64,000 nt of DNA from Verrucomicrobiia bacterium (GTDB lineage: Bacteria > Verrucomicrobiota > Verrucomicrobiia > Verrucomicrobiales > DEV007): the NCBI GenBank assembly GCA_030427505.1, contig JAUICH010000002.1, forward strand, positions 1 through 64,000, written 5' to 3'. Numbering within the stretch: position 1 is the first letter of the stretch; every line of letters begins with the position of its first letter. Below the pieces are notes generated by a model. It was not told where the DNA came from. It did not search any database and saw only the letters and a program-made list of their open reading frames with translations. Shown piece by piece: positions 8,580-17,544 of this stretch. A program made the translations under genes and the position numbers.

Positions 8580-11012
8580 TTAACCTGCCTCCGAGGCGGG
8601 GATTTTTTCGCCGGACGGCGTGTCACCCTCTTCCTCCTCGCTCGTGGGGGAAGGCTCGGCTTCGTCCGTGGCAGCGGGAGTTTCCGCTGGCGCGGGTGTC
8701 TTGGCTTTCGGCCTTTCTTCCTCGACCGGAGATTCAGGAGAAGGCTCCGGGGTTTCCGCCGCCAACGGCTTCTCCGCGGAAACCGAGGCCTCTGCCTCTG
8801 GTTCGGCTGTGGGTTCAGGGGCCGGAGCCTCTGCTTCCGATGAAATATCCTCCGAAGAGTCGCCGGCGTCAGCCGGTGTTTCAGGGGCTGACTCTTTGAC
8901 TGGAACCTCCTGAGCTTGAGAAGAGGTGGCCGGTTCGGTTTCCGGCTCGGCCTTCTCCGCCCCGGGAGGCGCCGTTTCTGGCTCTGCCAATGTAGCTCCT
9001 TCTTCCTGGGCAGCCCCGGTTGCGTCGTTGCTCGCGGCGGGAGCTGTTTCCCTGGCTGAAACCGGTTTTTCCGCCGCTGCTTCGGGCTTGGGCGCTTTCG
9101 GTCTTGGCTTTTTGGAGGAAGATTTTGGGGAATGCTCGCCCTTGGCCGCTTTCTGTTTGGCCGGGCCGCCTCCCTCTCTACCGCCTTGGTTTTGGCTTTG
9201 GCTGTGCTCTCCCCGGCCGAGTTCCACTTCTCCGGAGGGATATTCGATGACGTATCCCTCCGTGATCAGCCAGCGAAGGTCGGCCAGCACGCTCAGTTCT
9301 CCCTGAGACGGGACATGATCCTTTTCCGGTGTGCCGTCTTTCTTCTTCGGTGGGTCGTAGCCCGGAACCAGATCTATCAGCATCTGGGTGACCGACGTGT
9401 TGGGATGGTCGCGGATGTAGTCCACAATTTTCCGCACCCGGTCTGTCAGCGCGGACTCATCGGAGATGGAGCGGGGGCGGGTCAGGGCGACATAAAGCGT
9501 TTTCTTGCCGCGCTTGAAGAATTTCAATCCCCGCCGTTCGAAGGCCCGGCAAAGCTCCTGGATCAGGGGCAGCGGAAAACCGCGGCGCTGGGAGTCGACC
9601 GCCGTCTTCAGCTTAGTCAGCAGAGGCTGCGCGAGGCGGCGCCCTGGGATGTCTCCTGGCACGGTGGCGTGACGGACTTTTTTGATGGCCTTGGAGGCAA
9701 AGTTTTCGCGGAAGTGCCGTAGCAGTTCTTCGTCCGACTTCAGGACCACGGCGGGCGAAGGATCTTCCGCTTCTTCGCCCTTCGGTTCGGCGTTGGCGTT
9801 GGCGTCAGCTTCCGGAGTCTCCTCTTCCGTGGCGGAAGTTTCGGTGGTGTCCGCGTCTTCCGGAGTGTCAGGGGTCTCCGCCGCCGCCGTTTCGGCAACT
9901 GGGGTGTCGCTTTCCTCTGGGGCCGCGGCGGAATCGCCAGCGCTTTCATCGGGGGCGGCAGCCTCAACGGATTCCGCTTCCGCGGGCGCTTCCACTTCTG
10001 GCTCCACGGGTGGAGCTGGTGTGGACTCGGCCGTCGCCGCTTCCGGTTCTTCCGCGGGTGGCACGCTGGCTGCGGCTTCTTCCGGCGCGGGCTTGGCGGT
10101 CTCCCTCGGCTTGACCGTGTAGTGCCGCGCCGTGCTGGCCTGTTTCTTCCACTCCTCGATCGTCTCCTCGTCCCGCCGCATTTCGATGCGGGACTTGTAT
10201 CGTTCCAGAGACAAATGGGAGAATCGTTCGCGATGCAGCTTGGCGATCGTCTGCTGGTACTCGTGGTGATTGGGCGGACCGAGAATCTGGCCGCTCATGC
10301 CGCAGACGGCCACCACGGAGAAGTTTCCCTTCGGGGGATTCACCGACACCTCCTCCACGAGATAGTAGTCCTCCAGACCGTTGCCCTTGAGGAGATGCGC
10401 CGTGGCTTCTTCCTGGGAGGTCCACAGAGATTGGTCCGCTTTGCAGAGAAACAGATCGGTATGTTCGGCCGGAGGAACGTTCTCCTTGGAATCTTTCTCC
10501 TTTTTCTTGGCCGGTTTGAAGACGAGTTGGTAGCGTTCCCGGGCCGCTAAGACCATGCGGGCTACTTCCATCAAGGCGTAGGCGCGCCCCGTGGAGCGAA
10601 TGTGCTTGGCCAGCAGATCCACCGTTTCGTCCGTGGGCCGGACAAGGACCGCCAGCGCGGGGATGGGATCTTCGGGGGGGCCGTATGATTGGTGCCCGCC
10701 GCCTCGCCCCCCGTGTCTTTGTTGGGAACCCCGGCCTCTATCGTCATCACGGCGTCCGCCGCCCCGTCCTCTAAAATCGCGATTTCCCTGGTCCCGGCCC
10801 CGGGGCGGACGATTCCGGTCGCCACCACCGCCGCCGGGTCCTCTGCCGCCGCCCTGCCGGTCACGGCGATTCCTTGGCTTCCGGCTTTCGGATTCGTTCC
10901 GGTCTTGGAATGAATCTGTTTTTGGTAACGATGCTCCTCCTGACTCTAAATCCGAGACCCAGTCGGGCATCAAATCTCGAGCTGAAAGGCCGAATGGATC
11001 GGGTTCGCTCAT
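8580..11012 (-). CDS. RGG-rich, acidic low-complexity protein of unknown function
   Basis: I do not recognise a characterised family. The 810 residues form alternating blocks: residues 42-108 are an Arg/Gly-rich RGG-box region (many RGG, GRG and GGGR runs); 112-300 look like a folded, conserved core; about 305-435 are a Glu/Ala/Pro-rich disordered linker; about 437-615 form a second core rich in helices and basic residues (for example FFKRGKKTLYVAL) that could be winged-helix-like; the remaining 190 residues are again acidic and Ala/Pro-rich. RGG boxes usually bind RNA or DNA and promote condensates. The alternation of strongly basic and acidic regions, with two ordered islands, suggests a nucleic-acid-associated scaffold. 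This role is inference. The frame is clean for 2.4 kb, so the gene itself is certain. Confidence 0.8.
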   Translation of the reverse strand: MSEPDPFGLSARDLMPDWVSDLESGGASLPKTDSFQDRNESESRKPRNRRDRQGGGRGPGGGGGDRNRPPRGRDQGNRDFRGRGGGRRDDDRGRGSQQRHGGRGGGHQSYGPPEDPIPALAVLVRPTDETVDLLAKHIRSTGRAYALMEVARMVLAARERYQLVFKPAKKKEKDSKENVPPAEHTDLFLCKADQSLWTSQEEATAHLLKGNGLEDYYLVEEVSVNPPKGNFSVVAVCGMSGQILGPPNHHEYQQTIAKLHRERFSHLSLERYKSRIEMRRDEETIEEWKKQASTARHYTVKPRETAKPAPEEAAASVPPAEEPEAATAESTPAPPVEPEVEAPAEAESVEAAAPDESAGDSAAAPEESDTPVAETAAAETPDTPEDADTTETSATEEETPEADANANAEPKGEEAEDPSPAVVLKSDEELLRHFRENFASKAIKKVRHATVPGDIPGRRLAQPLLTKLKTAVDSQRRGFPLPLIQELCRAFERRGLKFFKRGKKTLYVALTRPRSISDESALTDRVRKIVDYIRDHPNTSVTQMLIDLVPGYDPPKKKDGTPEKDHVPSQGELSVLADLRWLITEGYVIEYPSGEVELGRGEHSQSQNQGGREGGGPAKQKAAKGEHSPKSSSKKPRPKAPKPEAAAEKPVSARETAPAASNDATGAAQEEGATLAEPETAPPGAEKAEPETEPATSSQAQEVPVKESAPETPADAGDSSEDISSEAEAPAPEPTAEPEAEASVSAEKPLAAETPEPSPESPVEEERPKAKTPAPAETPAATDEAEPSPTSEEEEGDTPSGEKIPASEAG
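8584..8608 (+). terminator. Intrinsic terminator for the CehA/oxidoreductase unit
   Basis: Stem cctgcct (8584-8590) pairs with aggcggg (8594-8600), allowing one G-T pair, around a 3-nt loop, followed by ga and six Ts (8603-8608). It lies 71 bp after the oxidoreductase stop and inside the last codons of the converging RGG-protein gene, so that coding end also serves as a terminator. Confidence 0.6.
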
Positions 11013-11192
11013 GGCAGTGGCCGTCTTCCTTACCTGGCTGGCGCGTTATGGCAGTGTTCCAGGCTCAGAACGAGCCTGCATGATACACGTTGGGTGAGGA
11101 TTCTCCACTATTTAACGGCCGGAAGCGAGCAGGTAAGTTCCATGATTTTGCCCCGAACCGTAGGGGAATTTCTGAGCTTCGGGGCATTTCAC

Positions 11193-12368
11193 TCAGTTTT
11201 CGCCGCTTTTTGGGGAGCCGTAGACCCATTCCAATGGCAGCCGGGTGATTTGAGTTCGCGCCAGCCCGTTGTTCTCCTTCCGGTTTCCCGCGCAGTGGCC
11301 CAGTAGCACGGTGTCTTCGTCCAGGAAGTGAATGGCGGTGTAGCAATACCACCCGCTGGGATCGTCAAAGAGGGTCTTCGCCGCGCTCCACGTCTGGCCG
11401 CCGTCCCTGGACAGAGCCACGGAAAGGGGCGTGCGTTTGTTTTTCAGATCTTCCGGGACATGGGTGTGGTCGTTCCAAACCAGGAGCAAGTCTCCGGTGG
11501 ATGGGATTCGTTCGATAGTGGCCGGACTGCGGGGCGAAAGGATGGATGACGCCTGGAAGGGCTGCCAGGTTTCTCCCTGGTCGGAAGAGTAGGAAACATA
11601 CTGGCTGCCCATGTCAGTCCGGCAGAACATCATGAGCCGCCCGTCCTTTAGCTCCACGATTCCGGGCTCTTGAAGGGTAACCCGGGTTCCGTCCGCTTGA
11701 GTGCCATCCTGGCTGCCACGGCCTTGGCGCCAGGTAGTGCCGCCATCATCGGAGAGGTAGCAAAACACTTCTGCCTTGGGGCTGAACTCCGGCTCGCGGT
11801 CATTCGTATGCTGGGCCACGGGCACCGCCAGGCGGCCGGAGCGCAATTGCAGGAGCCGGTCGTTGTTGACCACGTAGTATTGAGCTTCCGGCTTTGGAAC
11901 GATCTCTACCGGTTCGGACCAGGTCTGCGCTTCATCAGAGGAAAACCGGATACAGGGCCGGCAGTCCCGCCAAGAGTTCTTCCGCAGGTAGAGAAGGGCG
12001 ATCCTGCCATCGGAAAGACGCAGCAAAGAGACGGACATGGTGTTTTCTTCACCTTCATTGGCCAAAATCAGCCCATCTTCCCGGCTCCAGGTGGTTCCAC
12101 CGTCTTCGCTGAACCGGCTCATCAAGTCGGATGGGGAATTGTCTTTCGCTCCATCCCGGAAGCGGGTGTACACGAAGAGAATCTTGCCATTCCGGAGAGA
12201 GATAAAGTCGCCCTCGCTGTTGCGCGGATTCTCTGGAGAAGGTGGAAGTTCCAGAACTTCAATTGGTTCCGCCGCGAAAATTGATGGTGAGAAAGGCGTG
12301 ACCTGTATCAACAGGGTGATTACAGTGCACGGGATCAGAGTGGTGATTCCTCTTATTTTGGCGTTCAT
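11193..12368 (-). CDS. Secreted sialidase-like (BNR/Asp-box) glycosidase
   Basis: A 391-residue protein with a signal peptide (residues 1-33, ending IFAAEP) and a six-bladed propeller pattern. Five Asp-box motifs of the form S-x-D-x-G-x-T-W are visible near residues 87-94, 143-150, 206-213, 261-268 and 320-327. This is the layout of the exo-alpha-sialidase superfamily (GH33-like and related proteins). An N-terminal acidic/Arg region and TRFRDG (68-73) could supply catalytic residues, but I cannot prove a sialic-acid arginine triad. Many such proteins in this phylum act on other acidic sugars. It is divergent from the SAF-domain oxidoreductase gene and lies upstream of the RGG gene with a 180-bp gap. 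Confidence 0.82.
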   Translation of the reverse strand: MNAKIRGITTLIPCTVITLLIQVTPFSPSIFAAEPIEVLELPPSPENPRNSEGDFISLRNGKILFVYTRFRDGAKDNSPSDLMSRFSEDGGTTWSREDGLILANEGEENTMSVSLLRLSDGRIALLYLRKNSWRDCRPCIRFSSDEAQTWSEPVEIVPKPEAQYYVVNNDRLLQLRSGRLAVPVAQHTNDREPEFSPKAEVFCYLSDDGGTTWRQGRGSQDGTQADGTRVTLQEPGIVELKDGRLMMFCRTDMGSQYVSYSSDQGETWQPFQASSILSPRSPATIERIPSTGDLLLVWNDHTHVPEDLKNKRTPLSVALSRDGGQTWSAAKTLFDDPSGWYCYTAIHFLDEDTVLLGHCAGNRKENNGLARTQITRLPLEWVYGSPKSGEN

Positions 12369-12481
12369 TTGCGGGGGATTGGCGGCATGGGATACAGTTT
12401 CCCGAATGTTGATTGAAAAAATTTAAAAAAGAGTCGAGGAAGGGTGTCCCAAATCTTGCTAATAAAGCGAGAAAAGGTTAA

Positions 12482-12503
12482 AATCCTGGATTAGTTCAGG
12501 ATT
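12482..12503. promoter_or_regulatory. Inverted repeat in a divergent promoter region
   Basis: Perfect 7-bp arms aatcctg (12482-12488) and caggatt (12497-12503) around an 8-nt centre lie 25 bp before the SAF-domain oxidoreductase start, in the 160-bp AT-rich gap shared with the sialidase-like gene. The position suits an operator, but no regulator gene adjoins it. Confidence 0.3.
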
Positions 12504-12528
12504 CCATAATTTCTGCATTACTTAAAGG

Positions 12529-13695
12529 ATGGTCGATCCCTTAGCTTCTCCGCCCCGTATCGGGATCGTTGGTTCAGGATTTATGGCCCGGGGCGTTGCT
12601 TCAGTCCTCAAATCCTCCGAGTTCGGATTTTCCTGCGCGCTCACCCGGAGAAGCCTGTCTTCGATCAAGGACTTCCCGTTTCCCGATCAACTGACGAACA
12701 GTCAGGATCAGTTGATCGACGAGTCGGACCTGATCGTGGAGGTGAGTGGCGATCCCATTCACAGCACGGAAGTGATCTTTCACGCGATGGAGGCCGGTCT
12801 GCCGGTGGTCACGCTGAACTCCGAATTTCACGTCACCACGGGCTCCTGGTTCACGGACAAAGGATTGCTGACCGAAGCGGAGGGCGATCAGCCCGGCAGC
12901 ATCGCCGCCCTGCGTCTGGAAGCTTTGGCGATGGGTTTCAAACCGCTCGTCTATGGGAACGTGAAGGGCTTCCTGAATCGTGCTCCCAGCGCCGAGGACA
13001 TGCAGTACTGGTCCGAGAAGCAGGGGATCAGCGTGGAACAAACCACTTCGTTCACCGACGGCACGAAGCTTCAGATCGAGCAGACGCTCGTCGCAAATGC
13101 CTTTGAGACGGACATCTACCGGCGCGGACTGCTGGGACCGGAAACGGAGGACGTGGAGTCCGGAGCGCAATACCTGGCCGGGGTGGCGGATCTGAAGGGG
13201 CGGGCCATCAGCGACTACGTCATTTGTTCGGGCTGTCCCGGTGTCTTCATTACCGCGAAGCACGAAGAGGAGCAGCGCCGCTTCCTCAGCTATCTGAAAA
13301 TGGGGGATGGCCCTTTCTACACCCTCATCAAGCCCTATCACCTCTGCCATCTGGAGGTATTGAAAACGGTCCGTTCGGTGTTGGCCACCGGGAAGATCCT
13401 CTTGAATAACGGCGCGGTGCCCCGTGTCAGCGTGGCGGCCGTTGCCAAGCGCCGGCTTTCCAAAGATCAAGTGATCACCAAGGCTATTGGCGGCTTCGAT
13501 TTGCGTGGCGAAGCGATTCAATTTTCCGAGTGTCCGGAACACGCGCCCATCGGATTGATCCGTGGGGCCAGGCTGTTGCGAAGCATCGAACCGGGAGAAA
13601 CCTTGGCCCTTTCCGACTTGGAAATCCCGGACTCCCGGGCCTACCGCATCTGGAAAAAGCTGGAAGCCAAGGCCAAGGCGTCAGAAGCCGCCTGA
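12529..13695 (+). CDS. Homoserine-dehydrogenase-like NAD(P) oxidoreductase with SAF domain
   Basis: A 388-residue cytoplasmic protein. The N-terminus has a Rossmann loop IGIVGSGFMARG (residues 11-22) and a homoserine-dehydrogenase-like middle region; residues from about 300 to 375 are a SAF domain like those of FlgA and sialic acid synthase (starting near VAKRRLSKDQVI). This two-domain family is usually annotated only as oxidoreductase or mislabelled FlgA. Some members act on branched or acidic sugar derivatives, but I cannot assign a substrate. The purine-rich aaagga touches the ATG directly, so the initiation codon is less certain than the frame. The divergent sialidase-like gene makes a link to acidic-sugar metabolism plausible, but unproven. 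Confidence 0.8.
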   Translation: MVDPLASPPRIGIVGSGFMARGVASVLKSSEFGFSCALTRRSLSSIKDFPFPDQLTNSQDQLIDESDLIVEVSGDPIHSTEVIFHAMEAGLPVVTLNSEFHVTTGSWFTDKGLLTEAEGDQPGSIAALRLEALAMGFKPLVYGNVKGFLNRAPSAEDMQYWSEKQGISVEQTTSFTDGTKLQIEQTLVANAFETDIYRRGLLGPETEDVESGAQYLAGVADLKGRAISDYVICSGCPGVFITAKHEEEQRRFLSYLKMGDGPFYTLIKPYHLCHLEVLKTVRSVLATGKILLNNGAVPRVSVAAVAKRRLSKDQVITKAIGGFDLRGEAIQFSECPEHAPIGLIRGARLLRSIEPGETLALSDLEIPDSRAYRIWKKLEAKAKASEAA

Positions 13696-13875
13696 CCCGA
13701 GACTCCGAGCGGTAGTGCGGCGTTTCTTCCGTGTTTTTTTTCTGCGGGCCTTCCTGAAGTGGCAGGGGCGGGGAAAATTGTTTCTCACCGGTATTGCGCG
13801 GCTTGAGGCTGGCATCCTTCCGTGCTTTAGGGAAAGATCAGGCCAAAGCCTCCCAACCCTCACCAAGTAACCCCT

Positions 13876-14808
13876 ATGAAACGCTTTTCCGTTTTCGCCT
13901 TTCTTTTCATTTTGGCCGTCTCCGGGTGGTCCGCCGGAGCCGCCGAGAAAATCACGGTCTTGATCGTGGACGGTCAAAACAACCATGACTGGGAGAAAAC
14001 CACCCCTTTCCTCGAAAAGCAGTTGGAGGATACGGGCCGCTTCACGGTGGACGTCAGCACCTCCCCGGCCCCGGATGGGACACAAGCGGAATGGGATGCG
14101 TGGCGCCCTGATTTTGCCGCTTACGACGTGGTGGTGAGCAATTACAACAACCAGCGCAACAAGGCCAAAGAATGGTCCGCCTGGCCGGAAGCGGTTCAGA
14201 AAAGCTTTGAGGAGTACATGAAAAACGGTGGAGGGCTGGTGAACGTGCATGCCGCTAACAACGCTCACGCCGGCTGGACGGAGTTCGAGAAGATGACGGG
14301 CCTTCTGTGGCGAAAGGAAACGGACGGCAAACGCCTGTATCTGAACGCGGAAGGCAAGCCGGTGACCGTGGCCGTCGGCGAAGGTCCTGCCTCAGGACAC
14401 GGCCCACGCTATCCCTATGTGGTCAAAGTGTGGAGCCAGGAGCACCCCGTCACTCAAGGCATGCCGGAAGAGTGGATGCACCCGGAAGACGAGCTCTACC
14501 ATGGCCAGCGCGGCCCCGCGCTAGACATGACGGTGCTGGCTACCGCCTTTTCCGCCGAAGACCAGAAAGGCACCGGAGCCAATGAGCCCATGCTGTGGTT
14601 CATTCCCTATGGTGAAGGCCGGGCCGTGACCTGCCTGCTCGGTCATGTGGGAAAAACGGACGAAACCAATATGATCGCCATGCGCTGTGTGGGTTTCCTG
14701 ACCATCCTGAAGCGCTCCTGCGAATGGGCCGCCGGAGAAGAAGTGACCTTTCCCATTCCGGCGAATTTCCCCACAAAGGACGCAATCAGCGTGATCGAAG
14801 TCGAGTAA
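13876..14808 (+). CDS. Secreted ThuA domain protein
   Basis: A 310-residue protein with a signal peptide (residues 1-23, ending SAGAAE). The rest is one ThuA (trehalose-utilisation-like) domain, a class I glutamine amidotransferase-like fold, shown by the early VLIVDGQNNHDW (28-39), the GGGLVNVHAANNAH segment and the late VTCLLGHVGKTDE. Exported ThuA proteins are abundant in Verrucomicrobiota and Planctomycetota beside carbohydrate genes, but none of that type has a proven reaction. The gene stands alone: the previous stop is 180 bp away and a strong hairpin follows. Confidence 0.88.
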   Translation: MKRFSVFAFLFILAVSGWSAGAAEKITVLIVDGQNNHDWEKTTPFLEKQLEDTGRFTVDVSTSPAPDGTQAEWDAWRPDFAAYDVVVSNYNNQRNKAKEWSAWPEAVQKSFEEYMKNGGGLVNVHAANNAHAGWTEFEKMTGLLWRKETDGKRLYLNAEGKPVTVAVGEGPASGHGPRYPYVVKVWSQEHPVTQGMPEEWMHPEDELYHGQRGPALDMTVLATAFSAEDQKGTGANEPMLWFIPYGEGRAVTCLLGHVGKTDETNMIAMRCVGFLTILKRSCEWAAGEEVTFPIPANFPTKDAISVIEVE

Positions 14809-14829
14809 GAGCCCGGACTGGGCTGAGAC

Positions 14830-14859
14830 CGGCGGCGAAGGGCTTCCCTTCGTCCGCCG
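14830..14859. terminator. Strong hairpin between converging genes
   Basis: The arm cggcggcgaaggg (14830-14842) pairs with cccttcgtccgccg (14846-14859) with one bulged base and a 3-nt loop. It lies between the ThuA stop and the converging small gene. No T-run follows on either strand, so it may stop transcription only weakly or protect the RNA ends. Confidence 0.5.
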
Positions 14860-14872
14860 CGGCGGGCTGAGC

Positions 14873-15136
14873 TTAGTTCGCCCGTTTGCGCAGGTGCTCC
14901 CGCACGATCTTTTCCGTGAGCATGGGAATGTAGGTGGTGATGGAAGCTTCTTTGAGAAGCAGGCGATAGTGGTTTTCCACATGCCTGACCAGTTGGTCGT
15001 GACCCACTGGCGGGTGATGCATTTCGATTCGATTGACGATGTTGGCTTCAATGGTGGCCATGTCAGCCACGGGATCCAGGCCCTGTCGAACCTGGGCGCC
15101 GCTTTCGCGGTGGGTTGCCATTTGAGTTTTCATCAT
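14873..15136 (-). CDS. Small helical protein, likely three-helix-bundle dimerisation type
   Basis: An 87-residue protein with no signal or membrane segment. From about residue 25 it is predicted helical: ATIEANIVNRIE, then HDQLVRHVENHYRLLLKE, then TYIPMLTEKIVREHLRKR. That spacing resembles a small family called three-helix bundle dimerization domain proteins, known mainly from sequence surveys. The start is one of two adjacent ATG codons (15134-15136 or 15131-15133). It converges with the ThuA gene and has its own upstream gap, so it is probably transcribed alone. The reading frame is convincing, but the family is a tentative match. Confidence 0.6.
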   Translation of the reverse strand: MMKTQMATHRESGAQVRQGLDPVADMATIEANIVNRIEMHHPPVGHDQLVRHVENHYRLLLKEASITTYIPMLTEKIVREHLRKRAN

Positions 15137-15332
15137 GTGGGTTCCTCAGTTGGCGTGGGGTGCTTTTCCAATGAAAGAGTACCCGCGGAATACCGTTATC
15201 TCTGCGCACGGTTTGGCCTGCACCGGTGATTTTTTGTCGTTGCGGTTCTTTTCCTGGAGCGGTGCTGGAGCGTGACAATTCGTCCTGTTCTTGTCTGGCT
15301 GCTTTCCGATTGGTCCAGGATATCGGCGCCCC

Positions 15333-15693
15333 ATGTTTAGCAGGTTTACAGAGCACCGCCCCCTTTCGGTGATCGCGCTCGTGCAAGTTTTCGTGATCTT
15401 GCTGGGGTGGTTTCTGACCGCGTTGCATCTCAAGGGCTTGGGATATCCGGATCCTTCAGCGAATGCGTACTGGAGTCCCCTGGCGGTGTGGGTTCGCCAG
15501 TGGGGCTTGTTATTACTGGTCCTGCCGCCCGTATGGGTGATTGCGAGCCCTGTATTTGGACTCCAAGTTTTCTCACACGGTTCCCTTGGCGGTGTGGGCC
15601 GTTCTCGGGCTGGCGATCCTGGTGTTTCTCGCTGGGTTGCTGGCGGTCGCCGCTGTCCGCGCGGGTGGGTACCACATCTATCTGCCCAGGTAA
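15333..15693 (+). pseudogene. Small multi-pass membrane protein broken by a +1 frameshift
   Basis: From the ATG at 15333 the frame reads 70 sensible residues with two hydrophobic segments (SVIALVQVFVILLGWFLTAL, then WGLLLLVLPPVWVI) up to about 15542. It then turns into polar nonsense. The frame one base ahead (from 15544) reads 49 sensible residues with a third membrane segment (PLAVWAVLGLAILVFLAGLL) and ends YHIYLPR at the TAA at 15691-15693. Removing one base near 15540-15546 restores a protein of about 119 residues. Either the gene is recently inactivated, the ribosome shifts, or the assembly has a one-base error. I do not recognise the family. Confidence 0.65.
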
Positions 15694-15701
15694 CCGGAGC
15701 C

Positions 15702-16475
15702 CTACTCAAACTGATACTTCCCGTCAGTGCTGACGGTCACATCCGGTGGCGTGCGCTGGTCCTCAAAATAGTCGTAGCCCTCTTTCAGGTTCTCCCAGAA
15801 GGCGATCCATTCAGAGCTGGCGGCGGCCTGCATCCGTTCCTCCGTCATGCGGAAAGGAAAACAGTGCACCCGGACAAAGGGCTGGCCGTTCTTCAGGGCG
15901 GCGCTGAGGAGGGTGTAGATCTCTTCAATGCGGGGGTCCGTCATGGCATAGCAGCCCACGGACACGCAGTTCCCGTGGACCATCAGGTAGTCTCCCGTCC
16001 TCCCGTGGTGACGGTCGTAGGCATTTGGGTAGCCGAGGTTGAAGGAGAGGTGATAGCTGCTGTGGGGATTCATGGCAGCCGGCGGCACGTAGTAAAACCC
16101 CTCCGGCGCTTGGCCGTCGCCCTGTTGTTCCTTCGGGCCCAGCTTGCCGGACCAGGTGCAGATCTCCCACGTCCTGAAGAGTTGAAAGCGGCCCTCCTCA
16201 TCCGCTTCGTCGCGGACCCAGGCTTCCAGTTCGTTCTCTTCCTTGAAGATACGGAGAAACACCGGGTCGCCCAGGGCGAGTCCCTGGTCTTCGAGAGCCG
16301 TCTCCAGTGCCGGCCGGACCCGGTCCGCGGCGGCGCGGGCGCGGTCACTGCTGGGAACGCCGGTCTCCTCCGAAAGGGCCAGCCAGGTGATGCCGCTTCC
16401 TAATAGCAAGCCCGCCAGGCAAAGAGCGGCGGCGCGGCTTCGGGTCTGGTGGAGACGTTGAGGGCTTGGGTCCAT
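15702..16475 (-). CDS. L,D-transpeptidase (YkuD) of the YafK type
   Basis: A 257-residue protein with an N-terminal signal-anchor (hydrophobic 16-34). The YkuD catalytic motif is clear: His167-Gly168 and SVGC with the nucleophile Cys175 (HGNCVSVGCYAMTD). A conserved SFNLGYPNAYDR segment just before the motif places it with YafK/DpaA-like proteins, which act on peptidoglycan at diaminopimelate, either cross-linking or, in DpaA, releasing lipoprotein from the wall. It should work in the periplasm. Its stop lies 8 bp from the end of the converging broken membrane gene. The exact reaction is not decidable. Confidence 0.85.
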   Translation of the reverse strand: MDPSPQRLHQTRSRAAALCLAGLLLGSGITWLALSEETGVPSSDRARAAADRVRPALETALEDQGLALGDPVFLRIFKEENELEAWVRDEADEEGRFQLFRTWEICTWSGKLGPKEQQGDGQAPEGFYYVPPAAMNPHSSYHLSFNLGYPNAYDRHHGRTGDYLMVHGNCVSVGCYAMTDPRIEEIYTLLSAALKNGQPFVRVHCFPFRMTEERMQAAASSEWIAFWENLKEGYDYFEDQRTPPDVTVSTDGKYQFE

Positions 16476-16564
16476 GGCTTCCGCAGTTTACGGGCAGGTG
16501 GGGCGATTTGTTTCGCCGAAACGTTGAATTCCGCGCCCGCGTCCACTAAGAGAAGCGTTTGATC

Positions 16565-17446
16565 ATGTCAGCTATCAGTCCAGACACAGCGGCCATCGGC
16601 GTCATCGGCGGGTCCGGCCTTTACGAAATCGACGGCCTGGAAAACGTGGAGGAAGTAAGGGTGACGACCCCCTTTGGAGATCCTTCCGACGCCCTGATCT
16701 CCGGCACGCTGGGGGGCCGCCAGGTCTATTTCCTGCCCCGCCACGCCCGGGGCCACCGGATCATGCCCTCGGAACTGAATCACCGGGCGAATATCTGGGC
16801 GCTGAAATCCGTGGGAGTGCGCTGGATCGTCGCCGTGACCGCAGTGGGCAGTCTGCAGGAGGAATATCAGCCCCGGCATGTTCTGCTGCCCGATCAGTTC
16901 TTCGACCGCACCAGCCAGCGGAGAAACAACACCTTTTTTGGAGACGGCATCGTGGCGCACATCGCCTTCGCCGATCCCATCAGCGCGGGACTGCGCGCCC
17001 TCCTGGGCGAGTCGGCCCGTAAGATGGGCCTGACAGTGCACGATGGCGGTACCTACGTAAACATGGACGGCCCGGCCTTTTCCACCCGGGCGGAGTCCGA
17101 GACGAACCGGAAGCTCGGCTTCGACGTCATTGGCATGACCAACCTGCCCGAGGCCAAACTGGCCCGGGAGGCGGAGATCGCGCTCGCCACGCTGGCGTTC
17201 ATCACGGACTACGACTGCTGGAAAGTGGACGAAGAGCCCGTCACCGTGCAGACCATTATCGAGCACCTGATGGCGAACGCGGGAAACGCCAAGAAGATCG
17301 TCGCCGACGTCATTCAGAACATCCCCGCGATGCCGGACTGGCCCGAACACTCCGCGCTGGAAAACGCCATCATTACGGACCGCTCCCTTTGGCCGGAAGA
17401 GACGATGGAAAAGCTTCGCCCGATTATCGGGCGCTTTCTGGCGTAA
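16565..17446 (+). CDS. mtnP: S-methyl-5'-thioadenosine phosphorylase
   Basis: A 293-residue cytoplasmic enzyme of the PNP/MTAP family that splits methylthioadenosine with phosphate into adenine and methylthioribose-1-phosphate, starting methionine salvage after polyamine synthesis. Visible signatures are GGSGLYEIDGL (15-25), the PRHARGHRIMPSELNHRAN stretch, the TAVGSL loop and the purine-site MDGPAFSTRAESE. The ATG at 16565 is preferred over a TTG two codons earlier because a purine-rich aagagaag lies about 10 bases before it. No other salvage gene is adjacent. Adenine versus guanosine preference is inferred from overall similarity to MTAP. Confidence 0.93.
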   Translation: MSAISPDTAAIGVIGGSGLYEIDGLENVEEVRVTTPFGDPSDALISGTLGGRQVYFLPRHARGHRIMPSELNHRANIWALKSVGVRWIVAVTAVGSLQEEYQPRHVLLPDQFFDRTSQRRNNTFFGDGIVAHIAFADPISAGLRALLGESARKMGLTVHDGGTYVNMDGPAFSTRAESETNRKLGFDVIGMTNLPEAKLAREAEIALATLAFITDYDCWKVDEEPVTVQTIIEHLMANAGNAKKIVADVIQNIPAMPDWPEHSALENAIITDRSLWPEETMEKLRPIIGRFLA

Positions 17447-17544
17447 GACCGGCTCTTGCCGTGGATAAATGAAGGGCTATATTCACCGGTTTTCAGGCAC
17501 GCGGTTTCCTGAAATTTCCCGTCCACCCCTTCCCTCATTCGATC

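Noticed and set aside
12529-13695. Annotation of this gene as FlgA flagellar protein
   Set aside because: Only the C-terminal SAF domain resembles FlgA; the N-terminal Rossmann dehydrogenase and lack of a signal peptide or flagellar neighbours exclude that role.
15291-16403. A 370-codon plus-strand frame opposite the L,D-transpeptidase gene
   Set aside because: Only the first part is coding-like (the small membrane protein, before its frameshift); the rest is antisense to a gene with intact catalytic motifs.
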